Notes: generated by a model not told the origin, from the letters alone. Positions 25,365 to 33,779 are shown, numbered from the stretch's first letter. The stretch is 64,000 nucleotides of DNA from an uncultured Subdoligranulum sp. (GCA_945830575.1 CALZZE010000008.1:30310-94309); one strand, 5' to 3'. Program-made: numbers and translations.

Positions 25365-26783
25365 ATGAGAATTTTGTATGCGGCCAGCGAGGCTGCTCCT
25401 TTTGCCAAGTCCGGCGGTCTGGCTGATGTGGCCGGCGCGCTGCCCAAGGCACTTGTGCGTGACGGCGTGGACTGCCGTGTGGTCATGCCGCTGTACGGCG
25501 ATCTGAAGTTCAAGGACAAGCTGCAGTATGTCACCAACTTCAGCGTGCCGGTGGGCTGGCGCAGCCAGTACTGCGGCCTGTTCAAGGCAGAGTGGAGCGG
25601 CGTGACCTACTACTTCATCGACAACGAATACTACTTCAAGCGCAGCGGCCTGTACGGCTTCTACGATGACGGCGAGCGCTTTGCCTTCTTTGCCCGTGCC
25701 ATTCTGGAGATGCTGTTCTACACCGACTTTGAGCCGGACATCATCAACTGCAACGACTGGCAGACCGCGCTGACCCCTGTCTATCTGAACCTGTACTACC
25801 GCCATCTGGACAAGTTCAACCGTATCAAGACGGTGTTCACCATCCACAACATCGCCTATCAGGGCAAGTACGGTCTGGAGATTCTGGAAGATACCTGCGG
25901 CATTGGCCGCCGGGACGCCCATGTGGTGGAGTACGACGGCTGCGCCAACTTCATGAAGGGCGCGTTCGAGTGCGCCGACAAGATCACCACTGTCAGCCCC
26001 ACCTATGCCTGGGAGATTCTGGATCCCTGGTACAGCCATGGTCTGGACGCACTGCTGCGCCAGAAGCAGTACAAGCTGTGCGGCATCCTCAACGGCATCG
26101 ACGTGGATGCCTTCAACCCCGCCACCGACCCCGACATCGCCAAAAACTACGACGTCAACACCTTCCAGGAAGGCAAGCCTGTCTGTAAGGCTGCGCTGCA
26201 GGACCGCATGGGCCTGCAGAAGGACGGCAGCCCCGTTATGGCCATGGTCACCCGTCTGGTGGGGCACAAGGGCGTGGACCTGGTACAGGCCATCGCGGAA
26301 GGCCTGTTGCAGCAGGGCATCGAGCTGGTCATCCTCGGCTCCGGCGAGGCCCAGTATGAGAACTTCTTCAATGAGCTTTGCGCCCGTCATCCCGGCCGCG
26401 TGGGCGTGTACATCGGCTTCAACGCCAAGCTGGCCCAGCAGATTTACGCCGGTGCGGACATCTTCCTGATGCCCTCCCGCTCCGAGCCCTGCGGTCTGGC
26501 GCAGATGGTCTCCTGCCGCTACGGCACCATCCCTGTGGTTCGCGAGACCGGCGGCCTGAAGGACTCCATCCATGATTCCGGCGACGGTTTCGGCAACGGC
26601 TTCACCTTTGCCAACTACAACGCGCATGAGCTGTATGAGGCCTGCTGGCGCGCCAAGGAAGGCTACTGGAACAAGGAAGGCTGGCCCATGCTCATTCATC
26701 GTGCCATGGAGTGGGACTTCAGCTGGGCGAACTCCGCCAAGAGCTACGAAGGCCTGTACAACGAGGTCGTCAACCTCTGGTAA
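25365..26783 (+). CDS. glgA: Glycogen synthase
   Basis: A 472-residue GT5 glucosyltransferase that extends glycogen from ADP-glucose. It starts MRILYAASEAAPFAKSGGLA (the KXGGL ADP-glucose motif), has FTIHNIAYQG, and the C-terminal nucleotide domain carries SRSEPCGL and the ETGGL loop. CGGAGG lies four bases before ATG 25365. An attenuator precedes it and a strong terminator follows. Confidence 0.97.
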   Translation: MRILYAASEAAPFAKSGGLADVAGALPKALVRDGVDCRVVMPLYGDLKFKDKLQYVTNFSVPVGWRSQYCGLFKAEWSGVTYYFIDNEYYFKRSGLYGFYDDGERFAFFARAILEMLFYTDFEPDIINCNDWQTALTPVYLNLYYRHLDKFNRIKTVFTIHNIAYQGKYGLEILEDTCGIGRRDAHVVEYDGCANFMKGAFECADKITTVSPTYAWEILDPWYSHGLDALLRQKQYKLCGILNGIDVDAFNPATDPDIAKNYDVNTFQEGKPVCKAALQDRMGLQKDGSPVMAMVTRLVGHKGVDLVQAIAEGLLQQGIELVILGSGEAQYENFFNELCARHPGRVGVYIGFNAKLAQQIYAGADIFLMPSRSEPCGLAQMVSCRYGTIPVVRETGGLKDSIHDSGDGFGNGFTFANYNAHELYEACWRAKEGYWNKEGWPMLIHRAMEWDFSWANSAKSYEGLYNEVVNLW

Positions 26784-26803
26784 TTTTCATTCTGCAATGG
26801 TTT

Positions 26804-26835
26804 GCCGCTCCCGGCGTCGCCGGGAGCGGCTTTTT
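26804..26835 (+). terminator. Terminator of the glycogen operon
   Basis: A perfect 12-bp stem GCCGCTCCCGGC with GCCGGGAGCGGC, loop GTC, followed by TTTTT. Confidence 0.92.
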
Positions 26836-26859
26836 GTGGGATTTCCTCGCATTTTTCAC

Positions 26860-26887
26860 TTGCAATCTGCCAAGAATGCGGTAAAAT
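26860..26887 (+). promoter_or_regulatory. Promoter of the serine-hydrolase lipoprotein gene
   Basis: TTGCAA (26860-26865), a 16-base spacer and TAAAAT (26882-26887). Confidence 0.65.
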
Positions 26888-26928
26888 AAGAATCGTTCCC
26901 GAAATTTGTCGAAAGGGGAGGGTGCGCC

Positions 26929-27906
26929 GTGAAAAACAGGCTGCTGCGTCTGGGAGCGCTGTTTCTGGCGCTGCTCCTTTCCGGCTGCTACACCTCGGTA
27001 TCCATCGGAGAGGGGGCGGAGGTCTCCAAACCGGTTGCCGACCTGCCCATCCGGATGGAAAACGACACCAACGAGGATCTGCGTGCCCTCTATTATGCGG
27101 CGCTTGCGTTGCAAAACGCACAGTCCGATGTGGTGTTCTCCGCGGAGGAAACCGCGGCGCTGGACGCGTTCTGCCAATCCCAGCCGGGGCAGTTCTCGGT
27201 GTACTGCAAGGACCTGTATACCGGCGAAAGCTATCTCTACGGCGGCACGGCGCTGTATTATCCCGCCAGTCTGCTCAAGGCTCCCTATGCCCTGTGGCTG
27301 TGCCGGCAGGCGGACGAGGGACTGCTGGAACTGGAGGAACCGCTGCCCAACCGGTTTCTGGGGCGGGAACAGGGTACAGCATTGGAGGACTTCAACGGTC
27401 AGGAAACGATTCCCGCGCGGGACCTCCTCTGCGCCATGATTGCCCAAAGTGACAACAATGCCACCGAGATTCTCTCGGGAGTCTGGCCCGGGGATGGAGA
27501 ATTCCGGAACTGGCTGGATACGCTGGGTTTTTGCGCTCCCGACACCTGCTCCATCCTGTCCGGCAAGGGAATCGAGGGGATGTGTACCGTCAACGACATG
27601 GCGGCGGTGTGGAACGCCTTGTATGCGTATTTTGAGAGCGGCGCACCCCACGCGGCATTTTTGCAGGGCTGCTTTTTCGATGCCGACCATCCGGGCCTGT
27701 CCTGGCCGGAATACGCCCCCGCCGCCCGCAAATACGGCAGCTGGGACGGCGCGTTCCATGACGCGGCGCTGGTCTACGCGGTGCGCCCCTACATCCTTGT
27801 CTGCATGACCAATCAGGGCAGTGAGAGTGTGGATTTCCCGCAGGAGCCGGTGACTGCCATGGAACAGCTGGGCGGTATGATAGAAGAAGTCCTCACGAAC
27901 AAATAG
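26929..27906 (+). CDS. Serine hydrolase lipoprotein, class A beta-lactamase fold
   Basis: A 325-residue lipoprotein: signal peptide with lipobox LLSGC (Cys20), then a penicillin-interacting fold. Motifs are S114-LLK (SXXK), S174-D-N (SDN) and K268-YG in the place of KTG. The omega-loop glutamate motif of true class A beta-lactamases (EPELN) is not evident, so a DD-peptidase, esterase or wall-binding role fits better than antibiotic hydrolysis. GTG is the start, with AAAGGGGAGG upstream. It stands alone between two terminators. Confidence 0.82.
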   Translation: MKNRLLRLGALFLALLLSGCYTSVSIGEGAEVSKPVADLPIRMENDTNEDLRALYYAALALQNAQSDVVFSAEETAALDAFCQSQPGQFSVYCKDLYTGESYLYGGTALYYPASLLKAPYALWLCRQADEGLLELEEPLPNRFLGREQGTALEDFNGQETIPARDLLCAMIAQSDNNATEILSGVWPGDGEFRNWLDTLGFCAPDTCSILSGKGIEGMCTVNDMAAVWNALYAYFESGAPHAAFLQGCFFDADHPGLSWPEYAPAARKYGSWDGAFHDAALVYAVRPYILVCMTNQGSESVDFPQEPVTAMEQLGGMIEEVLTNK

Positions 27907-27910
27907 AATG

Positions 27911-27940
27911 GCGCAGGGCGTAACGCTCTGCGCTCATTTT
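27911..27940. terminator. Terminator between convergent hydrolase and udk genes
   Basis: A 10-bp stem GCGCAGGGCG with CGCTCTGCGC (one G-T pair) and a TAA loop, followed by TCATTTTG. Confidence 0.75.
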
Positions 27941-27941
27941 G

Positions 27942-28559
27942 TCAATGGTTCAGATGGGTGGCCACCCACTTGATGAGCAGCTGCAACGCCACCGGATTGC
28001 GCCCGCCCTCCGGCACGATGAGATCCGCCTTGCGCTTGCTCGGCTCCACAAACTGCTCGTGCATGGGCTTCACGGTGGTGAGATACTGTTCCACCACGCT
28101 GTCCAGCGTGCGGCCCCGCTGTTTGACATCCCGCATGATGCGCCGCAAAATGCGCACATCCGCATCGGTGTCCACATACACCTTCATGTCCATCTGCTCG
28201 CACAGCTCCGGGGAGGCAAAAATCAAAATGCCCTCCACGATGATGACCGGGGCGGGGTAGACCGTCACGGTACGGTCGGTGCGGTTGTGGATGGAGTAAT
28301 CGTAAATGGGCACCTTCACCGGCTGACCGGCCCGCAGCGCTTTCAGATGCTCCACCAGCAACGGCGTGTCAAAGCTGTCCGGGTGATCGTAGTTCAGCTT
28401 GCAGCGCTCCTCATAGGGCAGCTCATCGTGGCGCTTGTAGTAGCTGTCATGATTGAGCACGCTCACCTCGTCGGGGCCAAACTGTTTCCAAAGCCGGTTG
28501 GTCAGCGTGGTCTTGCCGCTGCCGCTGCCGCCCGCGATGCCGATGATGACGGTATTCAT
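27942..28559 (-). CDS. udk: Uridine kinase
   Basis: A 205-residue nucleoside kinase that phosphorylates uridine or cytidine in pyrimidine salvage. It has the P-loop GGSGSGKTT, the HDSYYK and NYDHPDSFDTPLL motifs, VEGILIF and DADVRILRRIMRD (lid). A phosphoribulokinase-like relative is the only alternative. It lies 15 bases after the dCMP deaminase gene on the same strand, forming a small pyrimidine-salvage pair. Confidence 0.94.
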   Translation of the reverse strand: MNTVIIGIAGGSGSGKTTLTNRLWKQFGPDEVSVLNHDSYYKRHDELPYEERCKLNYDHPDSFDTPLLVEHLKALRAGQPVKVPIYDYSIHNRTDRTVTVYPAPVIIVEGILIFASPELCEQMDMKVYVDTDADVRILRRIMRDVKQRGRTLDSVVEQYLTTVKPMHEQFVEPSKRKADLIVPEGGRNPVALQLLIKWVATHLNH

Positions 28560-28574
28560 ACAACGTCCCTCTTT

Positions 28575-29054
28575 TTACACTTCAAATTTCAGTTCCCGCC
28601 CAGTGGGATGGTATTTGCGGTACTTGATGCCCGTCATATTGAACAGCCGTCGGCTGGCAATGCTGGCGTTGGCATCGTGGTATTTGTCGGACAGGTAGAT
28701 GATCTCCTTGATGCCGCTCTGGATGATGGCCTTGGCGCACTCATTGCAGGGGAACAGCGTCACATACACACGGGAACCCCGCAGATCATGGCTGGCGCTG
28801 TTCAGGATGGCGTTCAGCTCGGCATGGCAGACGTACATGTATTTGGTCTCCAGCTCATCGCCTTCCCGCTCCCAGGGCATGTCATCGTCACTGCATCCGA
28901 TGGGCATGCCGTTGTAGCCCAGTGACAGGATCTTGTTTTCCGGGCTGACGATGCAGGCGCCCACCTGACTGTTCGCGTCCTTGGAGCGCATTGCCGTCAG
29001 AATGGCGATGCCCATAAAATATTCGTCCCAGCTGATGTAATCCTTGCGTTTCAT
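28575..29054 (-). CDS. dCMP deaminase (ComEB-like)
   Basis: A 159-residue zinc deaminase converting dCMP to dUMP. The zinc site is CHAELNAI with PCNECAK, and the N-terminal nucleotide segment is [13 protein letters not shown]. In Bacillus this family is called ComEB. A ribosome site AAGGA lies nine bases upstream, with GGAGG also immediately before the ATG. It has its own promoter inside the 3' end of spoIIID and precedes udk. Confidence 0.92.
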   Translation of the reverse strand: MKRKDYISWDEYFMGIAILTAMRSKDANSQVGACIVSPENKILSLGYNGMPIGCSDDDMPWEREGDELETKYMYVCHAELNAILNSASHDLRGSRVYVTLFPCNECAKAIIQSGIKEIIYLSDKYHDANASIASRRLFNMTGIKYRKYHPTGRELKFEV

Positions 29055-29072
29055 GCCTCCACATCCTTCGCA

Positions 29073-29348
29073 TTATTTTACCTTTATTATACAATGCCTT
29101 TGCGCGCTGTGCAAGTATTTTTGTTTGGTGGCCTCGCCGCCGCGCAGATGCCGTTCCGCCTTGTTTTTCAGCATCACCTGCCGCACCTCGCCCCACAGCC
29201 CGGGATCGCGGCTGCGCAGCCGGGCCTGATCCTTCCAAACGGTGCTTTTGCTCACACCGAACACCTCCGCCGCCGCCCGCACGGTGGCGCCGGTTCGCAC
29301 GATGTACCGCCCCACGGCCACGGCGCGCTCCTCCGGGTCGCCCTTCAT
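29073..29348 (-). CDS. spoIIID: Sporulation transcription factor SpoIIID
   Basis: A 91-residue DNA-binding protein. The helix-turn-helix reads TVRAAAEVFGVSKSTVWKD and the C-terminal basic region ERHLRGGEATKQKY is nearly the same as in Bacillus SpoIIID. In spore formers it acts in the mother cell and tunes sigma-E and sigma-K genes. GGAGGCGGT lies upstream of ATG 29348. Its presence implies a spore-forming ancestry or ability; no other sporulation-only gene is in this window. The end of the gene contains the dCMP deaminase promoter. Confidence 0.93.
   Translation of the reverse strand: MKGDPEERAVAVGRYIVRTGATVRAAAEVFGVSKSTVWKDQARLRSRDPGLWGEVRQVMLKNKAERHLRGGEATKQKYLHSAQRHCIIKVK
29086..29114 (-). 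promoter_or_regulatory. Promoter of the dCMP deaminase-udk operon
   Basis: On the minus strand: TTGCAC (29114-29109), a 17-base spacer and TATAAT (29091-29086). It lies within the last codons of spoIIID. Confidence 0.78.
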
Positions 29349-29450
29349 ACCAACCGCCTCCCTGTTCAGGTTTTTGTACCAAGCTATGCCAAAACAGGGA
29401 AAAGTATGTTATAATGAGGGCAAACCATCCACAGAAAGGAGCCGCCCGGC

Positions 29451-29561
29451 ATGGAACGAATCCCGCACTATCACCCGCTGCCCCCGCGTCAGGCGGTGGC
29501 CTACGCCCGGGAAGGTTGTCGCAATTTTACAATACAGACCGCCGAAACCATGCTAAAATAG
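29451..29561 (+). CDS. 36-residue small ORF, possible leader peptide
   Basis: ATG 29451 has a good ribosome site, AAAGGAG (29435-29441), nine bases upstream, and a consensus TATAAT at 29410-29415, although no clear -35 box. The peptide begins MERIPHYHPLPPRQAVAYAR and ends at TAG 29559-29561, 21 bases before the DUF3795-glyoxalase gene. I know of no homologue. It could be a leader peptide, a real small protein, or the remnant of a longer gene. Its translation signals are better than chance would give. Confidence 0.45.
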   Translation: MERIPHYHPLPPRQAVAYAREGCRNFTIQTAETMLK

Positions 29562-29582
29562 GGGAAAAAGGAGGTATGCAGT

Positions 29583-30305
29583 ATGACCGAATCCCGATGC
29601 GGGCTGGTGTGCAGCCAGTGTACATGGAAAGAGAGCACCGGCTGTCCCGGCTGTTTGCAGCAAGAGCATCCCTTTTGGGGAACCTGCCCCATCAAGATCT
29701 GCTGCGAGGGCAAACAGCTGCCCCACTGCGGCGGCTGCCCGGAATTTCCCTGCCAGCCTTTGCATGACTACGCCTACGACAAGGAACACGGGGAAGGGGA
29801 CGGCGGCCGTCTGGAACAGTGCCGCCGCTGGCAGCAGGAGGCCACGCCGGTCTACCGTTCCGTGCTGATGGCCGTCACCGATATGGACAGGGCAAAGGCG
29901 TTCTACACCGGCGTGCTGGGACTGAAAATTGTGGAGGACATCGGCGCCAACGTGACGCTGGAGGGCGGCGTGACGCTGCAGCAGATGGATGTGTGGAAAA
30001 TGCTGCTGGACGGCAGGCCCGTCACACCGCGCCACCATGCCTCCGAGCTGTATTTTGAGGTGCAGGATATGGACGGCTTTGCCGCACGGCTGGCGGAGGT
30101 GGAATTCTGCCAGCCCATACACGAGGCCCCCTGGGGCCAGCGTTTGGTGCGTCTGTATGACCCGGACGGCAACCTCATCGAGGTGGGGGAGGACATGGCC
30201 GTGGTGACACGGCGTTTTCTGGAGTCCGGCCTGACGCCGGAGCAGACTGCCGCCCGCATGGGCGTACCATTGGAATACGTGCAGTATTATGGCGGCCTCA
30301 CATAA
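29583..30305 (+). CDS. DUF3795-glyoxalase/bleomycin-resistance (VOC) fusion protein
   Basis: A 240-residue two-part protein. Residues 1-85 are a cysteine-rich DUF3795-like module (CGLVCSQC, CPGC, CGGCPEFPC) that probably binds metal. Residues about 89-205 form a VOC domain (VYRSVLMAVTDMDRAKAFYT, then RLYDPDGNLIEVGED), a fold used by glyoxalases, dioxygenases and antibiotic-sequestering proteins. The last 35 residues (FLESGLTPEQTAARMGVPLE) look like a small helical motif. AAAGGAGG precedes ATG 29583. Function unknown; a metal- or thiol-dependent detoxification role is a guess. Confidence 0.8.
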   Translation: MTESRCGLVCSQCTWKESTGCPGCLQQEHPFWGTCPIKICCEGKQLPHCGGCPEFPCQPLHDYAYDKEHGEGDGGRLEQCRRWQQEATPVYRSVLMAVTDMDRAKAFYTGVLGLKIVEDIGANVTLEGGVTLQQMDVWKMLLDGRPVTPRHHASELYFEVQDMDGFAARLAEVEFCQPIHEAPWGQRLVRLYDPDGNLIEVGEDMAVVTRRFLESGLTPEQTAARMGVPLEYVQYYGGLT

Positions 30306-30306
30306 T

Positions 30307-30341
30307 AAAAAGGGCGTTCCCGCGCAGGGAACGTCCTTTTT
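30307..30341. terminator. Bidirectional terminator
   Basis: A 15-bp stem (30307-30321 with 30327-30341) from AAAAAGGGCGTTCCC to GGGAACGTCCTTTTT, with one G-T pair and a 5-base loop, between convergent genes. Confidence 0.88.
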
Positions 30342-31228
30342 CAGTCGTAGGTTCTTCTGCCGGAAAACACGCACAGAGGGCGCTTGCATTTCCCGGCGGC
30401 CACCAGCTGGGTGGCCGCGGCCAGCGTGGCGCCGGCGCTGGTGCAGGCGGGCACGCCGTCAAACAGCAGCACCTCCTTGGCGGCGCGTTCCGCGTCGGCG
30501 GTGGACACCGCCAAAACCGTATCCACCACGTATTTGTTGTAGTTGTCCGGCACAAATCCTGCGCCGATGCCCGCGATGCCGTGCTGGCCCACCATGCCGC
30601 CGCTGAGCACCGCGCACTCGGCAGGCTCCACCGCCACCATGCGGATGAGACTGTTCCACGCCCGGATATACTCGCCCACGCCGGTGATGGTGCCGCCGCT
30701 GCCCACGCCGATGACGATGGCGTCCACATTGTCCCCGGCGGCCCGCAAAATCTGCGGTCCGGTGACCCGGCGGTGGTATTCCGGGTTGTCATCATTGGCA
30801 AAATAGTTGGTGTAGTAGCCGCTGTACCGCTTGGCAGTTTCGGCGGCCACAGCCTCCCGGGCGCGGTGGCCGCCGCTGGAACACATCACCAGCCGCGCAC
30901 CCAGCGATTGCAGCAGCTGCCGCCGTTTCATGGGCAGGGTGCTGGGAACCACCAGAAAGCAGGGATGCCCCGTGGTGGCGCAGCTTACCGCCAGCGCCGC
31001 GCCGAAGCTGCCGGAGCTGGCTTCCACCACCGGCATTCCCGGTTTCAGTACGCCCCGCTCGGCGGCAAAGGCCAGCATGGTCTCGGCCACGCCGTCCTTG
31101 GCGGTGCCGGTGGCGCCGCCAAAATCCAGATACGCCAGAATGCTGGCGGCCAGTCCGTGACGGCCGGAATATCCACCCAAACGCACCACGGGACACTTGT
31201 ACACGTCCAGATAATAGCTGTCCAGCAC
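30341..31228 (-). CDS. Cysteine-synthase-like PLP enzyme, divergent
   Basis: A 295-residue fold-type II PLP protein of the cysteine synthase/cystathionine beta-synthase family. The PLP lysine is K44 in GTAKDG, the substrate loop is SSGSFG (71-76) where cysteine synthase has TSGNTG, and the phosphate loop is GSGGTITGVG. The changed loop suggests a substrate other than plain O-acetylserine. I start at GTG 31228, eight bases after GAGGAG; a GTG two codons upstream is only two bases from the site. It is a single gene with no sulfur-metabolism neighbours. Confidence 0.82.
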   Translation of the reverse strand: MLDSYYLDVYKCPVVRLGGYSGRHGLAASILAYLDFGGATGTAKDGVAETMLAFAAERGVLKPGMPVVEASSGSFGAALAVSCATTGHPCFLVVPSTLPMKRRQLLQSLGARLVMCSSGGHRAREAVAAETAKRYSGYYTNYFANDDNPEYHRRVTGPQILRAAGDNVDAIVIGVGSGGTITGVGEYIRAWNSLIRMVAVEPAECAVLSGGMVGQHGIAGIGAGFVPDNYNKYVVDTVLAVSTADAERAAKEVLLFDGVPACTSAGATLAAATQLVAAGKCKRPLCVFSGRRTYD

Positions 31229-31348
31229 CGCCACGGCTCCTCACCATCCCTTCCCTTGGCCGTTTTCCCATATTATAGCATAATGTGCGCAAATTTGCAT
31301 CTCAAATTGGTAAACGTAACGATTTTTTTCTGCCGGATGCAAAACCCC

Positions 31349-31377
31349 TTGACTTCTTTCCAAAGCAATGCTATAAT
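31349..31377 (+). promoter_or_regulatory. Promoter of the ylxM-ffh operon
   Basis: TTGACT (31349-31354), a 17-base spacer and TATAAT (31372-31377) with an extended TGC. Confidence 0.82.
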
Positions 31378-31436
31378 GCAAAAGCTGAATGGTGTAAAGG
31401 AAAATGCTTTACACGGTGCAGACGGGAGGGAGCGAC

Positions 31437-31835
31437 ATGCCGGGAAAGCCGCAGAAAAATCTGGAATTTTCCCTCCTGCTGGACTATTATGCCCCCGCGC
31501 TCACCGAAAAACAGCGGGAGATTCTCGCCATGTACTATAACGAGGATCTGTCTCTGGCGGAGATCGCGGAGAACTTCGGCATCACCCGGCAGGGGGTGCG
31601 GGACGCCATCAAGCACGGCGAAGCCACCCTCACCGATCTGGAGGAAAAGCTGGGCAACGCTCGGCGGCATCAGGCCATGCGGGAGGATCTGGACCGGCTC
31701 ACCCAGCTGGTGATGGAGATCCGGTGCGACAATTCCGGGCAGTTCAACCCGGTGGCGCGCATCACACGGGATACCGCCGAGATGCTGAAAATCATTGAAC
31801 GTCTGGATACGCAGGAGGACGCGAATGGCATTTGA
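31437..31835 (+). CDS. ylxM: YlxM-like HTH protein of the SRP operon
   Basis: A 132-residue helix-turn-helix protein (LTEKQREILAMYYNEDLSLA, then ITRQGVRDAI), resembling a sigma-factor region 4. YlxM proteins sit directly upstream of ffh in Firmicutes and modulate signal recognition particle function. The C-terminal half, about 50 residues longer than the HTH needs, is helical. ATG 31437 is preceded by GGGAGGGAG. It overlaps ffh by 11 bases. Confidence 0.88.
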   Translation: MPGKPQKNLEFSLLLDYYAPALTEKQREILAMYYNEDLSLAEIAENFGITRQGVRDAIKHGEATLTDLEEKLGNARRHQAMREDLDRLTQLVMEIRCDNSGQFNPVARITRDTAEMLKIIERLDTQEDANGI

Positions 31836-33165
31836 ATCACTGACAGAGCGCCTTTCCGGCGTTTTCAAAAAGCTGCGCGGCAAGGGCAAGCTGAACGAGC
31901 AGGACATCAAGGCCGCCATGCGGGAAGTGCGCATGGCGCTGCTGGAGGCCGATGTCAACTACAAGGTCGCCAAGGATTTCTGCAATCAGGTGTCCGAGCG
32001 GGCCATGGGGCAGGAGGTCATGGAAAGCCTGACCCCCGCCCAGCAGGTGGTCAAAATCGTCAACGAGGAGCTGACTAAGCTCATGGGCGGCGATGAGCCG
32101 CAGTACCTGCGCCTGAAAAACAAAGGACAGACCGTCATCATGATGTGCGGCCTGCAGGGCAACGGCAAGACTACCCACGCGGCCAAGCTGGGCAAGTTCT
32201 ACCGCAGTCAGGGCCGCCGCCCCATGCTGGTGGCCTGTGACGTCTACCGTCCCGCGGCCATTGACCAGCTGCGCATCGTGGGCCAGCAGGCGGGCGTTCC
32301 GGTGTTCGAGATGGGCAACGAAAAGCCCGAAATCATCGCCAAAAAAGCGATGGCCCACGCCAAAGACCACGGCAATGACATCGTGATTCTGGATACCGCG
32401 GGCCGTCTGCAGATCGATGACGCGCTGATGGACGAGCTGGTGCGCATCAAGGAAGCCGTTGAGGTGGACGAGACCCTGCTGGTGGTGGACGCCATGGCTG
32501 GTCAGGAAGCCGTCAACGTGGCCAAGACCTTCAACGAGAAGATCGGCATCACCGGTGTGGTGCTCACCAAGACCGACGGCGACACCCGCGGCGGCGCAGC
32601 GCTTTCCGTGCTGGCTGTCACCGGTAAGCCGATTTACTTCCAGGGCACCGGCGAAAAGCTGGAGGATCTGGAGGCCTTCTATCCCGCACGGATGTCCAGC
32701 CGCATCCTTGGCATGGGCGATGTGCTTTCCCTCATTGAGAAGGCGCAGTCCGTGCAGGACGACAAGGAGGCGCAGGAATCCGCCCGGCGGATGATGGAGA
32801 GCAAGTTCGACATGAACGATATGCTCACCCAGTTTGCCCAGATCAAAAAGATGGGCGGCACGGCGGCAATGCTGCAAATGCTGCCCGGCGGCGCGCAGAT
32901 CGACCCGGATAAGCTGGATGACAAGGCCATGGATCACATCGAGGCCATCATCTATTCCATGACCCCCGCCGAACGGGCCAAGCCGGAGATCATCAATCCC
33001 AAGCGCAAGCGCCGCATTGCCGCAGGCAGCGGCCGCACGGTGGAGGAAGTGAACCGCCTGCTCCGCCAGTATGAAACGATGCAAAAGCTGATGAAAAAGG
33101 CCCGCCGCAACCCCAAGGGCTTTATGCGCAGCCTGTCCGGCCTTACCGGCCGCAAGGGCTTTTGA
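31825..33165 (+). CDS. ffh: Signal recognition particle GTPase Ffh
   Basis: A 446-residue SRP54 protein that delivers nascent membrane proteins to FtsY. The N domain begins MAFESLTERLSGVFKKLRG. The G domain has GLQGNGKTT, DTAGRLQ and TKTDGDTRGG. The M domain is methionine-rich (MMESKFDMNDMLTQFAQIKKM) and ends with the RNA-binding SGRTVEEVNRLLRQYETMQK. ATG 31825 lies inside the ylxM end. No SRP RNA gene was seen. Confidence 0.97.
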   Translation: MAFESLTERLSGVFKKLRGKGKLNEQDIKAAMREVRMALLEADVNYKVAKDFCNQVSERAMGQEVMESLTPAQQVVKIVNEELTKLMGGDEPQYLRLKNKGQTVIMMCGLQGNGKTTHAAKLGKFYRSQGRRPMLVACDVYRPAAIDQLRIVGQQAGVPVFEMGNEKPEIIAKKAMAHAKDHGNDIVILDTAGRLQIDDALMDELVRIKEAVEVDETLLVVDAMAGQEAVNVAKTFNEKIGITGVVLTKTDGDTRGGAALSVLAVTGKPIYFQGTGEKLEDLEAFYPARMSSRILGMGDVLSLIEKAQSVQDDKEAQESARRMMESKFDMNDMLTQFAQIKKMGGTAAMLQMLPGGAQIDPDKLDDKAMDHIEAIIYSMTPAERAKPEIINPKRKRRIAAGSGRTVEEVNRLLRQYETMQKLMKKARRNPKGFMRSLSGLTGRKGF

Positions 33166-33249
33166 GCCTTCCTTTCGTTAGGTATCACCCCACCCCGGGA
33201 TATGATATAAATACAAGATAGAAACAATAAATTTTGGAGGAATTTTCAC

Positions 33250-33489
33250 ATGGTTAAGATTCGTCTGCGCCGCATGGGCGCCAAGAAAGCTCCCTTCTAC
33301 CGCGTTGTCGTGGCGGACAGCCGCTTTGCCCGCGATGGTCGTTTCATCGAGGAGATCGGCTACTACGACCCCACCAAGGAGCCCAGCGTGGTGAAGATCG
33401 ACGCTGACAAGGCCAAGCAGTGGCTGGCCAACGGCGCTCAGCCCACTGACACTGTCCGCGTTCTGCTGAAGAAGGCTGACGTTCTGTAA
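33250..33489 (+). CDS. rpsP: 30S ribosomal protein S16
   Basis: A 79-residue ribosomal protein beginning [20 protein letters not shown], the S16 signature, with [18 protein letters not shown] lies nine bases before the start. It follows ffh by 84 bases and leads the rpsP-khpA-rimM-trmD group. Confidence 0.97.
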   Translation: MVKIRLRRMGAKKAPFYRVVVADSRFARDGRFIEEIGYYDPTKEPSVVKIDADKAKQWLANGAQPTDTVRVLLKKADVL

Positions 33490-33510
33490 CCCGCCAAGGG
33501 AGGAAACACC

Positions 33511-33744
33511 ATGCAGGAACTGCTGATTGCCGTGGCACGGGGTCTTGTAGAAGACAAGGATGCCGTGCAGGTGACGGTTGACCCCGCGCGTGAGGATGGC
33601 ACCGTCGTCTACCACCTGAAGGTGGCGGAGGCGGACATGGGCCGCGTGATCGGCAAACAGGGCCGCATTGCCAAGGCGATTCGCGTTGTCATGCGCGCCG
33701 CCGCCGTCCGTCAGGGCGAAAAGGTCGTCGTCGAGATCGACTGA
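33511..33744 (+). CDS. khpA: KH domain RNA-binding protein KhpA
   Basis: A 77-residue KH protein with the RNA-gripping GXXG loop in VIGKQGRIAKAIR. KhpA, usually with KhpB/Jag, binds many RNAs and affects cell division in Gram-positives. It lies 21 bases after rpsP in the conserved position between rpsP and rimM. Confidence 0.92.
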   Translation: MQELLIAVARGLVEDKDAVQVTVDPAREDGTVVYHLKVAEADMGRVIGKQGRIAKAIRVVMRAAAVRQGEKVVVEID

Positions 33745-33752
33745 CAAACCCG

Positions 33753-33779
33753 GCACCCCGGTACAAGGGGTGCTTTTTT
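33753..33779 (+). terminator. Internal terminator between khpA and rimM
   Basis: A 7-bp stem GCACCCC with GGGGTGC around GGTACAA, followed by six T. It probably makes rimM-trmD less abundant than rpsP-khpA. Confidence 0.75.

Noticed and set aside
26929..27906. True class A beta-lactamase
   Set aside because: SXXK and SDN are present, but the omega-loop glutamate motif is not evident and KTG is replaced by KYG, so only the fold is claimed.
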